Of a DNA stretch of 47,053 nucleotides, positions 16,486 to 27,700 are shown piece after piece (positions within the stretch are counted from its first letter, which is position 1; every line of letters begins with the position of its first letter). Under the pieces are notes generated by a model that was given only the letters and a program-made list of their open reading frames with translations, did no database searches and was not told where the DNA came from. The position numbers and the translations under genes are program-made. The stretch comes from Chitinophagales bacterium (GTDB lineage Bacteria; Bacteroidota; Bacteroidia; Chitinophagales; Saprospiraceae). The DNA lies in contig JAKSDI010000143.1 of assembly GCA_022360175.1 (NCBI GenBank), positions 1 to 47,053 on the forward strand. Direction: 5' to 3'.

Positions 16486-19110
16486 ATGTATACCCTCTAT
16501 CGTCTATTTCCAAAAAAAATCGCGACAAGTGTTGTTTTTAGCTTGTTCTACTTTCTTTTACCAGCACAGGATATTCTAAATCCATTTCCTTGTTATACCC
16601 AGGACCGGTTACCTGCTGCAGTAAGAGGTTTAGGCTATAGTATAACATTTGATGTTCTGCCGGGCTTCACAGTTACAGGAGTGAGTGGAGATATTGATTT
16701 GAATTTGAGTATTGATGCTTCAGGCCACCTTTCATCTACTGATATTGATGTAACTTCTGGCGATTATTCTATAGATATTAGTTATGAAGATCCTGGAGGT
16801 AGCCGATTGGATCCTATATCATTTATTTTGCCAGTCGAAGCTTCAGGTATACCAGATGTAAGCCCTTGCATCTATGATTTTGCGGTTATACTAGATCGCT
16901 CCGGTAGCATGAATACATCCGTAAATGCTACTCAAAGCAGGTGGGAGCTTGTAGAAGATGTTGTCCCCAATTTTATCAATACTTTAATCACAGCTATCAG
17001 GCCATCTAATGATGGCATAGAGTGGTCAATTATCACTTTTGGTGGAAATACAGCAACAGTAGATGCCTCTGGCACGGGCCTTTTACCAGCTCTGCCTGCC
17101 GCAACAGTATCCGGAAACACACCTATGGGAGGTGGAATACAGCAGGCCATCATGAGTGCTTTTGATGATCTCGAAGAGCCTGGACATGATAAAAACAGAG
17201 TGATTATTTTACTAACTGATGGCCATCAAAATCGAAATCCTATGGTTCAGGTAGCTGATCCTGATGGAAATCGTTCTAATGGGGTAGAAACTCGCGAAGT
17301 CAATGATGTTGGTGTTCCAGCAGGTATATTGGGAGCTGGTTCAGGTTTTGGTACTTTACCTATCGATCTCAATACTTCACCTTTGGATGAAATTCAGATT
17401 TATTCTATTGGAATTGGAGCGGCGGCGGGTACTGCCGTAGCTGGTGAACTTAGCCTTTTGAGTGACGAAAACGGTTATCAAGGTGCGGAAACGGCAGATG
17501 CTGTCCTTGAAGATTTCTTTGATACAACTATTCCTGATGCAATGGAAGATTCTTCACCCAGAATAGTTGATTTACGCAGAGGAAATGCAGTAAAAGGACA
17601 AGCCTCAACTGAATCATTCCAAATCAATGACAAAGTAAATAGCATCACATTAAAAGTAACGGCAAGTAGTGGACTGGCACGCGCCAGCACTCGTTTGTTA
17701 AAAGATGGTAATCCGGTAGACATGCCCCCAGTAATTGCTTCTGATAACATGATCTTGTATGACATCAATTTTCCGAATACCCTCCCGGGACTATCTTCAT
17801 CACAAGCAATATGGAGCATTCAGTTTACTCCACATGATAATGTAGCTTACAGGTCTGTAGCAATAGTCGATGAAGAACATATTGACTACAAACTCGATTT
17901 TCAGGGTCAATCTTATTTTTATGCTGGCGATGACCTCCCTGTTAGATTAATGCTGACTTATCTTGACCAGCCCTTAAATGATGATGTTCAGGTCAAGGCT
18001 ACCTTATTACGCCCTGGTGAAGACCTCGGAGACCTTATTGCCAACACAGAGGTTCCTGCTGATTTAATACAACTGAGAGAACCCAATATGGCTATAGGAC
18101 TAGCCAAGTATGATTATCTTCTTTCTGATCCTGAATTCAGAGCAAGATTGGTATCTCAAACCCGAACAATTGATCTGATTTCAGCCGGTGAAGGGCTCTT
18201 TGAGGGTTCTTTTCCGAGCAATAACCAAACTGGTAATTATAGGGTAATCGTAGAAATCAATGGAACACATCCCGAAGTTGGAATTTTCGAAGGTTGGGAT
18301 GCAAAAACTGCTTTCTTTGATTTTGCGAGACCATCTGATATCGAGCTTAACGCACAAATGGTGAGGGTCAGCAATCCCGAAAATTCTAAACAATCTCAAT
18401 ATCAGTTGACCATTACCCCTACTAACGCTTTTGGGAAAAAGCTTGGCCCTGGGCAATTACATCGAATACTTGTTGATTTCAATCCAAAGAAAAAGATTTC
18501 TACTACAACCAGCACTTCTGAAGTAAGTCCTGTTGATGTCATCAGTATTACAGATAATCTGGATGGCAGTTATAGCTATACTTTCGTTCCTGTACATCAT
18601 GATAACCCAACCATAGATGTCTATATCATAGACAAAGAAGAGGCCGTCGAATCAAAGAAACTACACAAATGGATCAAGAATTTTGGCATAAGCCTGCATG
18701 GAGGCATGGTTGGCACTATTAATGATACCCCTCCATTAGATACTCTAAAAGGGGATTATTATACTGCAATTGATTTGACTTATCGCCTTTCTCCGTCCCT
18801 AGCGATAAAAGCAATGGGTGGACGTTATCAGTTTGATAATGACTTTGATGTCACCGGTGGAAGTTTATTGCTGGAGTACACCAGAAGGAATGTACTTGGT
18901 AATCGAGGACACTTGCAAGCTGCACTAGGCCCAGGTTTATTCAAACCCTCTAATGATGACCTTGGCCTTGGCCTAAACGCCCGTCTTGGAGTTTTATGGG
19001 ATTTGACACCTAATCTGGAAATCGGTTTAGAAGGAGGAGCTATAATACTACCTACGCCAGATTATCATATAGGATTCGCAGGAGTACAAATCCGATATTT
19101 CCTCTTTTAA
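16486..19110 (+). CDS. von Willebrand A protein fused to a C-terminal outer-membrane-type beta-barrel
   Basis: An 874-residue exported protein (signal peptide to about LLPAQ, residue 28). A short beta domain (35-118) precedes a vWA domain (about 130-355) with an intact MIDAS: DRSGS at 137-141, the Thr in GNTPMGGG near 210 and the Asp in ILLTDGH near 242. Beta-sandwich-like segments follow (about 370-725). The last ~140 residues alternate polar and hydrophobic stretches and end with Phe (VQIRYFLF), as outer-membrane barrels do: GISLHGGMVG, AIKAMGGRYQF, GGSLLLEYTRR, LNARLGVLWDL, IGLEGGAII. The protein would thus hold a metal-dependent adhesion module at the outer membrane. Last gene of the five-gene run, 20 bp after the PKD gene; a hairpin follows. 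Confidence 0.75.
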   Translation: MYTLYRLFPKKIATSVVFSLFYFLLPAQDILNPFPCYTQDRLPAAVRGLGYSITFDVLPGFTVTGVSGDIDLNLSIDASGHLSSTDIDVTSGDYSIDISYEDPGGSRLDPISFILPVEASGIPDVSPCIYDFAVILDRSGSMNTSVNATQSRWELVEDVVPNFINTLITAIRPSNDGIEWSIITFGGNTATVDASGTGLLPALPAATVSGNTPMGGGIQQAIMSAFDDLEEPGHDKNRVIILLTDGHQNRNPMVQVADPDGNRSNGVETREVNDVGVPAGILGAGSGFGTLPIDLNTSPLDEIQIYSIGIGAAAGTAVAGELSLLSDENGYQGAETADAVLEDFFDTTIPDAMEDSSPRIVDLRRGNAVKGQASTESFQINDKVNSITLKVTASSGLARASTRLLKDGNPVDMPPVIASDNMILYDINFPNTLPGLSSSQAIWSIQFTPHDNVAYRSVAIVDEEHIDYKLDFQGQSYFYAGDDLPVRLMLTYLDQPLNDDVQVKATLLRPGEDLGDLIANTEVPADLIQLREPNMAIGLAKYDYLLSDPEFRARLVSQTRTIDLISAGEGLFEGSFPSNNQTGNYRVIVEINGTHPEVGIFEGWDAKTAFFDFARPSDIELNAQMVRVSNPENSKQSQYQLTITPTNAFGKKLGPGQLHRILVDFNPKKKISTTTSTSEVSPVDVISITDNLDGSYSYTFVPVHHDNPTIDVYIIDKEEAVESKKLHKWIKNFGISLHGGMVGTINDTPPLDTLKGDYYTAIDLTYRLSPSLAIKAMGGRYQFDNDFDVTGGSLLLEYTRRNVLGNRGHLQAALGPGLFKPSNDDLGLGLNARLGVLWDLTPNLEIGLEGGAIILPTPDYHIGFAGVQIRYFLF

Positions 19111-19119
19111 CAGGCTCGT

Positions 19120-19156
19120 AGAAATGATGATGATTTTTGAAATCATCATCATTTCT
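19120..19156. terminator. Terminator-like hairpin after the five-gene cluster
   Basis: A perfect 17-bp stem (AGAAATGATGATGATTT / its reverse complement) with a 3-nt loop, 10 bp after the vWA gene. The T-tract is weak (TTTCT), and the convergent cyclophilin gene ends just beyond, so it may act in both directions. Confidence 0.75.
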
Positions 19157-19183
19157 AAATTAAGCTTGTTAATGATCCGGGTT

Positions 19184-19711
19184 TTATTGGCCAATGAGCT
19201 GATAAAAATGAGCCATTGCATCCCACTTTTCAGCTTCCTCCCCTACTCTAACAATTTCTACCTTTTCCATTTCATCTCCCTGGCGAATATCATTAACCAC
19301 ATCCTGCCCTTCTACTACATAGCCAAATACGGTGTGCTTTCCATCTAACCATGGAGTATGTAAATGGGTAATGAAAAATTGACTTCCATTAGTGCCTGGC
19401 CCTGCATTTGCCATAGATAATACACCTGGGCGGTCATGACGCAAATCAGGATGGAACTCATCCGGAAAACGATAACCTGGACCACCTCTTCCTGTTCCAG
19501 AAGGGTCTCCTCCCTGTACCATAAAGTCAGGTATTACCCGATGAAAAACAATGCCATCATAATAAGGTGTTCCTGACTTTTCAGCTTCTGAATGAGTACC
19601 TTCAGCCAGTGCAACAAAATTACCCACTGTACCTGGAGTTTGATCGTGAGTAAGTTTAATGAGAATTTCTCCCTTACGAGTAACGATTTTAGCGTATATA
19701 CCGTCTTGCAT
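19184..19711 (-). CDS. Cyclophilin-type peptidyl-prolyl isomerase
   Basis: A 175-residue cytosolic cyclophilin without signal peptide. Active-site segments are present: [19 protein letters not shown] (catalytic Arg and the Phe/Gln pocket), [20 protein letters not shown] and [15 protein letters not shown]. It catalyses cis-trans isomerisation of X-Pro bonds. Single gene with its own promoter (19733-19764), convergent with the five-gene cluster. Confidence 0.95.
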   Translation of the reverse strand: MQDGIYAKIVTRKGEILIKLTHDQTPGTVGNFVALAEGTHSEAEKSGTPYYDGIVFHRVIPDFMVQGGDPSGTGRGGPGYRFPDEFHPDLRHDRPGVLSMANAGPGTNGSQFFITHLHTPWLDGKHTVFGYVVEGQDVVNDIRQGDEMEKVEIVRVGEEAEKWDAMAHFYQLIGQ

Positions 19712-19732
19712 AAATTAATATTGATTGAATGG

Positions 19733-19764
19733 CAAAGATATGGTGACGGACTTCACTTTTCAAA
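19733..19764 (-). promoter_or_regulatory. Bacteroidota-type promoter of the cyclophilin gene
   Basis: On the minus strand TTTG (19764-19761), a 20-nt spacer and TATCTTTG (19740-19733) match the Bacteroidota sigma-A consensus TTTG..TAnnTTTG. The -7 box is 21 bp upstream of the ATG. Confidence 0.7.
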
Positions 19765-19776
19765 ATAAAAGTTTAC

Positions 19777-20033
19777 GAGCATGTTTGGGAATTTGTTCTT
19801 TGAGACGATTTTGTCAGTAATTGGATTAGATAAGGCATGAGCGAGCGAACTCGTAGAGCAAAAGTCTTGAAGACTTTTGGGCGAGTGAACCGCTAGCGGA
19901 TGGGCTGCCTATTTTAGCCTTCCGCGTGCCGCCGAAGCTTTAGCGGAGGAGCAAGCTAAATGAGCGTTCTTCCAACAAAATATAAGCCTATTAGTGACGG
20001 AATAAGCCCGATTAATAAATCTCAAACGTGCTC
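19777..20033. mobile_element. MITE/REP-like element with imperfect terminal inverted repeats
   Basis: A non-coding block of about 257 bp. The termini GAGCATGTTTGGG (19777-19789) and CTCAAACGTGCTC (20021-20033) are inverted repeats with 11 of 13 matches, and similarity continues inward (GTCAGTAATTGG at the left against CCTATTAGTGAC at the right). The interior is full of smaller palindromes: AAAAGTCTTGAAGACTTTT (19860-19878), CCGCTAGCGG (19890-19899) and CCGCCGAAGCTTTAGCGG (19929-19946). No transposase is encoded; mobilisation would be in trans. No clear target-site duplication was identified. Confidence 0.6.
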
Positions 20034-20045
20034 TAACATCCTTAT

Positions 20046-20546
20046 TCACTTGCCACGTTCCCCCAACTCTACAACTTGCAGATTAGAAACTACTCCATGA
20101 TCTATGTCAAACCGAATGATTGTTCGCATAAGATGAAAACCATGATTGCCTGCTGCGCCGGGATTAATATGTAATAGGCCATGCCTTTTGTCGGACATTA
20201 CTTTCAGGATGTGAGAATGCCCACAAATAAATAAGCCCGGAGGGTTTTCCTGAATGATTTCACGTACTCTCTTATTATAACGCCCAGGATAACCTCCTAT
20301 ATGGGTCATAAAAACATCCATCCCGTCACAATCAAACCTGAGGTCTTCTGTAAAATGTTGCCGAAAATTGCCTCCATCAATATTGCCGTATACTGCCTTT
20401 AAAGGCTTAAAGGCTTCCAACTGATCTACCACCTCCCAACTTCCTATATCTCCGGCATGCCATATCTCATCACAAGGTTCAAAATATTCAAAAACACTAG
20501 GATCAAGATAGCTATGGGTATCCGAAATTAAACCGATCTTTTTCAT
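20046..20546 (-). CDS. YfcE-family metallophosphoesterase
   Basis: A 166-residue cytosolic calcineurin-like phosphoesterase. Metal-binding motifs are all present: ISDTHS (DxH), AGDIGS (GDxxS), YGNIDG (GNxD), MTHIGG and CGHSHI (GHxH). YfcE-type enzymes are Mn2+-dependent phosphodiesterases whose physiological substrate is unclear. It starts 6 bp after the stop of the upstream oxidoreductase, so the two form an operon. Confidence 0.92.
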   Translation of the reverse strand: MKKIGLISDTHSYLDPSVFEYFEPCDEIWHAGDIGSWEVVDQLEAFKPLKAVYGNIDGGNFRQHFTEDLRFDCDGMDVFMTHIGGYPGRYNKRVREIIQENPPGLFICGHSHILKVMSDKRHGLLHINPGAAGNHGFHLMRTIIRFDIDHGVVSNLQVVELGERGK

Positions 20547-20552
20547 GGGTTG

Positions 20553-21518
20553 CTATCCAATAGTAATTACAATTTTACCAAATTGCTTTCCTGCATCCAT
20601 GCGGTCAAATGCAGCTTTAGCTTCATAAGCGGGAAAGACTTTGTCAACTACAGGTTTGATCTTATGGTCATTTACAAATTGTATCATTTCAGCAAATTCT
20701 TCATCGCTTCCCATTGAAGTACCCATAATAGAAATTTGTTTCCAAAAAATGGATTGTGTAGTAAAAGCTGGAATTTTACCTCTTGTTCCCCCATAAGTAA
20801 CAATTCGAGCACCGTAATTACATATCTTTGGAAACAGAGCAAAACCTGGGCCTCCTGCACTGTCTATAATAACATCAAACCCTCCAGCCTGCTTACCAAT
20901 TGTTTTGTACCAATCCTCTGATTTATAATTTACGCCTCCTTTTGCTCCCATTTCTATAGCACGTTTTATTTTTTCTTCAGAACCAGAGGTTACATAAACT
21001 TCCGCTCCTGTTGCCAAGGCAAACTGGAAGGCAAATAAAGCTACTCCCCCTCCAATTCCGGAAATGAGTACACGCTCTCCAGCCTGGAGCTGTCCTCGTG
21101 TAAACAATGCTCTAAACGCAGTTAGCCCTCCTAGAGGAAGAGCAGCCGCTTCTTCCCAGCTTAAATGCGCCGGTTTGTCATATAATTTATCTTCTCCAAC
21201 TACCACTTTTTCTGCCATCGTACCAAAAGTAGGCATTCCTAAAATAGAATAAGATGGATCTTGATAAGCTCGTTTACTTCCCCAACCAATATTTGGGCAA
21301 ATAATCACCTCTCTTCCATTATAGGTACCAGCTCCATCCGATCCCAGGACGCCTGGATAAACAATTCCCGGATACATCCCTTTAGTGATCCAAACATCTC
21401 GGTGATTCAATGCAGCTGCTTTGATATCTACGATCACTTGCCCTGGGACTATTTCAGGATCAGGGATTTCTCTATATTCTAGAGGAGCATCTTTTGCTGT
21501 TATTGCTACGGCCTTCAT
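20553..21518 (-). CDS. Medium-chain dehydrogenase/reductase, quinone-oxidoreductase type
   Basis: A 321-residue MDR enzyme. An N-terminal GroES-like domain (AALNHRDVWITKGMYPG, GSDGAGT) is followed by a Rossmann domain with GIGGGVALFAFQFA for NAD(P)H binding and the C-terminal KIVITIG. The position of the catalytic zinc Cys in alcohol dehydrogenases is Asn here (ALNHRD), and no structural-zinc Cys quartet is seen, so it belongs with zinc-free quinone oxidoreductase/enoyl-reductase-like members. Substrate unknown. First gene of a two-gene transcript with the phosphoesterase. Confidence 0.88.
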   Translation of the reverse strand: MKAVAITAKDAPLEYREIPDPEIVPGQVIVDIKAAALNHRDVWITKGMYPGIVYPGVLGSDGAGTYNGREVIICPNIGWGSKRAYQDPSYSILGMPTFGTMAEKVVVGEDKLYDKPAHLSWEEAAALPLGGLTAFRALFTRGQLQAGERVLISGIGGGVALFAFQFALATGAEVYVTSGSEEKIKRAIEMGAKGGVNYKSEDWYKTIGKQAGGFDVIIDSAGGPGFALFPKICNYGARIVTYGGTRGKIPAFTTQSIFWKQISIMGTSMGSDEEFAEMIQFVNDHKIKPVVDKVFPAYEAKAAFDRMDAGKQFGKIVITIG

Positions 21519-21587
21519 AAAACGTTTTTTGTAATAATTGGCCTGAATATAAATGAAAAGGATGGTGATTTAAAAAATCGCGTCCTT

Positions 21588-21622
21588 AAAAAAAAGTGGG
21601 CTGCTCCTTTCGGAAACAGCCC
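21588..21622 (-). terminator. Rho-independent terminator of the giant gene
   Basis: Read on the minus strand, a GC-rich hairpin (GGGCTG / CAGCCC with an inner TCC/GGA pairing) is followed after two bases by eight T. It is about 110 bp past the stop at 21733. Confidence 0.82.
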
Positions 21623-21732
21623 CTCCTCTACGCAGTTTTTGGGAATCACTAAATGAAAGTAAATTAACACACTGTAATCTTTAGCCGGCTACTCATAACT
21701 CATGCGGTAGTAAAGAGTAACCAGCCCCCAGT

Positions 21733-24700
21733 TTACTGCCGAACAATTAATTTATGGACTTGCGTCTTTCCGCTTCTAATTCGTAGGACGTACGTACCTG
21801 CTGGCACAGATTCCAACGAAATGCGATTATTATTTTCCTGAGGCACATCAAGTACCTGCCCATTAGCATTTATTAGCGTCAACTCTTCTGGTTCGAAACC
21901 ATGACGAGAGGTTACATTTATCCAGCGACTCGCAGGATTAGGATAGACAGAGAAAATACCATTTGCCTCTTCATTTATATCTCCATCATCTCCTTTACTA
22001 ATGATAGAGAATATAGTAGGTGGTGTACTTATTGGTATGCGCTTCTCATCCTTATCAATTGCTTTTACTTTCGTAACCATAATGTCGGTATCAGCTTTCA
22101 AACCTGCTATGTCATCAATCACACCGATGATATAAGCTACCGGGCCATAACCAGATACATTATTATGATCAATTCGAGTCATTGCAATTTCAATGATTCC
22201 CTCCTGAGCATATGTACGATCTATTGTCATGGAGTTCACCTCTGGCTCACCAAACCAACTCGTAGGATAAATAATTTGAATGTCTCCTGGAGGTAATAGT
22301 TCAGGATCAAATTCTACAGTAAATGCAATACCATATATATCATCCAGTGGACTATCTTCTGTACCAGCAATAATTGGAACATTAAAGCCAGTACCTGAAG
22401 GTATTTCAGAATTGAAATCTACAAAAACAGGTGGATCCAAATCTGTAAATGGCAATGATTCGATTTCTTGGGATGGGCCATGTGATAAACCGTAGTTTTG
22501 TTCTATGACCATACGATCACTCCAATCAATTATACCATCTCCATTACAATCGGCATGCTTATAGTTAATGCCATTAGCAAAACTACTATTCCAGTTCAGG
22601 GCATCCATTCCTATCCAACTGGTGCCATCTTCAGGGCGATAAGGCCCTACATCTCCATAAGCAATACCGATATTTAATAAGTCAACATGATGAGCCAGGT
22701 TATCAGCGTTTGCATCACCAGGCCATACTTCTATAATCGGCTGTCCAATTGTAGCGAAGCATATGTTGTCTAGAGTTATATTTTGTCCACCCAAAACAAA
22801 TTCTTCCAGATCTCCTGTTAATGTAATATTCCAGAAACTGATACCTATTTGCTCACCTTCTATCAATACTCCGGCAACCATTGTTGGGAAATCAAATGGT
22901 GACCCAATAAAGCTTTCTCCATTAATCTCCATATAAATCACATCACTGCTTAGGTTGAAGCAAAGCCCCAGGTCAAAACTAATGCTGTTTGGAACATCAC
23001 TTTGTGGTGTTGGTGTAAAGTCAAATGCTATTCCTCCATCAATAAACAACTTGGCACCTTCAGTTTCTAATCCACAAAGCACATTTTCAGTAGATACATA
23101 GATGCCTCCAAAATAATCATTGTTGTTACCCCAAGGGATCGAGGTACCTTCCATTGAGACTCCATTTTCTACCAATTGCATGCTTTCAGGCACACCATAG
23201 TCATTCAGTCTCAGTGTATCCCAATAAGTCAGATGATCAAAAGCTGCAAACTCTATGCAATCATTATCATCCATATATTCCAACAAACAGATATTGTCAA
23301 TCGGGAACTCTTCTAGCGTATAAATACCAAGTGATTCAATAGGGCCTGTAAATGTGATAGTACCCGTACCCGCAGGCCAATTGTAGGAATCAATCACCAT
23401 ACTTACGCCTCCTGGCAGGCTGGTAAAGGCGTCATACAAATGTACTGTTATATAATCACTGCCATTAACAGCAACCATAATGCTATCTATGTTTACTCCA
23501 AAATCAAATGTAAACTGCTGAGTATAACCATCGGTATTACCAAACACCAACTCAATTCCTCCAGGTTGTAGTTCGAGTACATTGCCTTCTGCATCAGTAA
23601 AATCTGGATAGTTGGAAGCATCTGCAATTTCTACTGTACAGTTATTACAGTTATTGTCGAGTGTTTCCATGTATACATTTGCAATAGGCGTCTCAAATAA
23701 CAGGCTGCCATCTTCATATCCACTCTCTAAGTTATAGACTTGCTGACCTACCTCTTCGAGTGCAATACATTCAGGCTGTACACAACTAAATGCGGGGAAC
23801 TCAGTAAAGGAAGAACAATTGTCATCTTCAAGATCAAAAACTCCCAGTTCATAAACCTGATTAGCATTTGAAGCAAATGGCCCTATCACAGGGAATGGCT
23901 CATCATAAGAGTAAGTACCATAATTCATGCCATTTCCTACCACTGCATAACCATCAGAGACTGGATTTACATAAGAGAAATCAAGTTGGACATAGAAACT
24001 ATCATTTTCACAATAAGCAAAGGATGCTTCTACATTAGAAATCACACAGTCCTCTCCACAATTAGGCTCCTGAACTGTAACTGATGTACAACAATCAGGA
24101 TTATCATTAACGCATACTACCAGTTCCAGGAACCCAACATTAGTATATGGTACACCTTCGATGAGTACATATCCATCAACTGTAATTGGATAGAAGCCAA
24201 GGAAATCACCGGCTGAGGTATAAACATCTACAAAGTAGCTGTTTGGATTCACTACATCAACCCCCAATACGATGAAATAAGTACTATCAGAAGTACAGTT
24301 TGTTCCTTCTACTATCGCTCCTATTTCACAATCATAATCACAATCAAATGCAGGGAATTCTACAAAACCGCTACAGTCATCATCTTCAAGATCCGTTACA
24401 ACCAATTCGTATATATTATCTGTAAATGGAGAGAATGGCCCAATAATAGGCATCGGCTGATTATAACTGAAGTTGCCATAGTTTTCTCCATTACCAACAA
24501 CCGAGTATCCATTAGACTGAGGGTTATCTACTGCGAAATCTAGTTGTACATAAAATCCTGCAGTATCACAGTAAGCAAACTCTACCGATACATCCAAAAT
24601 TTCACACTCAGATGGGCAGTCAGGTACTATAATAGATTGTGAAGCGCAACAGTTAGGGTTATCATTGATACATACCGTGATTGTTCCCAAGCCTGGTTCT

Positions 24701-27700
24701 ATAGGCTCTATCCCCTGAATAGTCACCGGACGTATAAATAATGGATAATATCCTAAAGGCTCTCCATCTGGGCCAAATACTTCGAAGAAGCTATTGCCCG
24801 GATTTTCCACCTCAAAATCTACAACGATTCCGTAAGTACCTCCTGGAGTACAATCCAATGTAGTGACTTGTAAATCCGTAATATCACATCCACCTGTATT
24901 GTTACAGTCTACAGGGTCTAATTCGGTATACCAACTACAGGTAAGGTCTTCAATATCAAGTATTAGAACATCATAAATCGTTGCACCATCTCCTTCAAAA
25001 GGACCAATAGTTACATATGGCTCGCTATAATTAAATGGACCATAAAAACCTCCATCTACAATGATATAGTAGCCCAAAGCTCCCGGGTCATTTACCGTCA
25101 CGTCTACATCCATCATGAAGTAACCATCATCACAAGAATGAGGCTCTATCACTACATTGGTAAACAAACAACCTGCAATATTACAATCCGGTATAAATTC
25201 TTCCACATAAGGCTCGCAATCAGCCTGGCTTACTTCAAAAACAAAGCTGTCCTGATTAGGGCCTGTATTGTATGGACCATAGGTAATAGGCAAGTTACTT
25301 AAGTAGAACTCTTCGCCTGGATAACCAGGCGTTTCAAAGAAATAGTTGACCGTAAGCGGACTATTAGGTGCAAGATCATATATAGTGATATAGAAACTTC
25401 CATCTTCGAGGCATTCATACTCCCAGGCTACGTCCTCTATACCACATCCAAAACAGTCTACCGGGAATTCCATAATAGTGCAGCAATTTGGATCATCTGC
25501 ACTACATATTTCGAGCACATCGTAGCCATTTGGTGGTATAGGCATAAGCAGTGATATGTCCATCCAATAGAATGTACCAATATTACCATTAGGTACAAAA
25601 GCATAAGCCGTTGTGTAACCTGTCTCTAAAGAAGTGATTACGACTGAATCTCCTTCTACCAATCCACTTACCAAAATCTCCGCAGAATACAGATCACTAC
25701 CTTGTTCGCATATTGCGCCAGGATTGTATAGATCAGAACCAATGATGCAAGCAGGTGGACACTCCACTAAAACGGTATACACTTCACAACAATCAGGATT
25801 GAACAGATCACAGATCAGTACATCAAACGTTAGAGAAACGTCCGGGGCGGGCAGCGGTATAGTCAGAGGGAAAGTAGTTGGCCCGCCCAGGAATAAAGTA
25901 TCGGAAATATTAGCTTCAGGTATTTCAACATAGTACCAGGAATTAAATGGCACGTCGTAGAATTCAAAGAATACGATTGCTGATGCGTTGCCACATTCTG
26001 TACTTACTTCCAAAAGAGGCAATTCGCAAGGTGGGTCTATACAGCCTTCTACACTTACCTCTTCATATATAACGCAATCAGGGTGTACCAACTCCACTCC
26101 CATAATACCTGTACCATTTACAGGGAATGGCCCTACAATATGCCCTTCATTAAACGATAAGCCACCAATTGTGACATTTCCTACAGTTACACCATATCCT
26201 ACAGTATTAGGAGTATTTGAGAATGCTTCTACATACAAATATGCTTCTGATCCAACACAACTATCTAACCATATGCCCCAATCTTCGAATACACAATCAG
26301 TAATACAAGGAACTTCGAAACCATATTCAACACAGCAATCAGGATTATCATACAAACAGATTGTCAATTCATCATATCCCTGAGATGGAGATGGCCAGTT
26401 TGAAATCTGTAGTACATCGGCAGTTCCTACACCATATGTAATAGTGTCTGCGTGATTTGTCAACTGAGAATATACATAGAAGAAATCACCAATTTGTGCA
26501 TTTTCAATTGTCAATGGGATATTATAGGTACCATCATTATTACATCCCGCTGATGCTACTGGGCTTGTTACAGCTCCTAATACACATCCATCCAGGCAGT
26601 CTGGAGTCTGGAAATATGTATTCGTACCACATTCACCATCAAAATCGTATAACCATACAAATAGATTCTCGCCTGTACTCTGGAATGGACCAAAGGTTAC
26701 TGGTAAGTCATCATAGAGGAATTGTGCATGGAAACCATTGTCCATGTCCAGTACGAAAGTATCTGCAAATATACCTTCCACCACAAAATCAATATCGAAA
26801 TAGTACAATGAATCCCCATCACAATAAGGCTCTAGTACTAAATCATATATTTCGCATGAAGGACAAGCAATATCAAATTCAACTGATATACAGCATTCTA
26901 TATTATTTATAGGGTCTGGAGCTACAGTACAAATCGTAAGTATATCCATTCCAAGATCAGTCAGAGGAATTTCTACGTCTACCAATTGACCGTTATATAC
27001 CTCCGTATAAGTCACATTAGAAGAAGAGGACGTAATGGTCAACAAATCACCCACTTCTGCTCCAATAACCTCAAAAGAAGCGTAATAATAAGATTCTCCT
27101 GGAGCAAGACAAGTAGGAGGCACTATAAATTCGATGCTCTCCAAAGGACAATTTTGGTTACAGTCTATCTCAAAATCAAGCGCAATACAACAATCACTGG
27201 CTCCATCGGCAGTAATCAAACACACCTCAATTGTGTGCAAAGAAGAATTGGGGAAACAAGGCACATTAACATCTAAGAACTGACCATTGTATACCTCAAA
27301 AAAAGTAACTCCATCCACAGATACGATTAAACTATCTCCTTCTGTTGCTCCAATGATTTCAAACAAAGCATTGCACACAAATGTCATGTCTGAAGAATAA
27401 TCACATTCTACATCTATCATATTGATTGCTTCCAGAGCACACAAGTCTTCACATTGATATGGAGGCAAGGTATCCCATACTGCACAATATTCGCCACCAG
27501 TAATAGCACCAACATCAGTTGCTCCCACCATAAATCCAAAAGGGCTCGTATCAAATGGACCTACCTGTAATGGTAAGTCTTCGTATGCATATACGCCTTC
27601 ATAATCAAGGAAAACAAAAAGATTAAAACTATCTGAAGTATTTTGATAATCAAAATCAACCTCCAAATAATACTGGCCATTATCATCACAAGGTGTAGGT

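Noticed and set aside
25634-26912. Plus-strand frames of 99-151 codons inside the giant gene
   Set aside because: They are antisense shadows produced by the repetitive composition of the giant gene; their translations have no domains or signal peptides.
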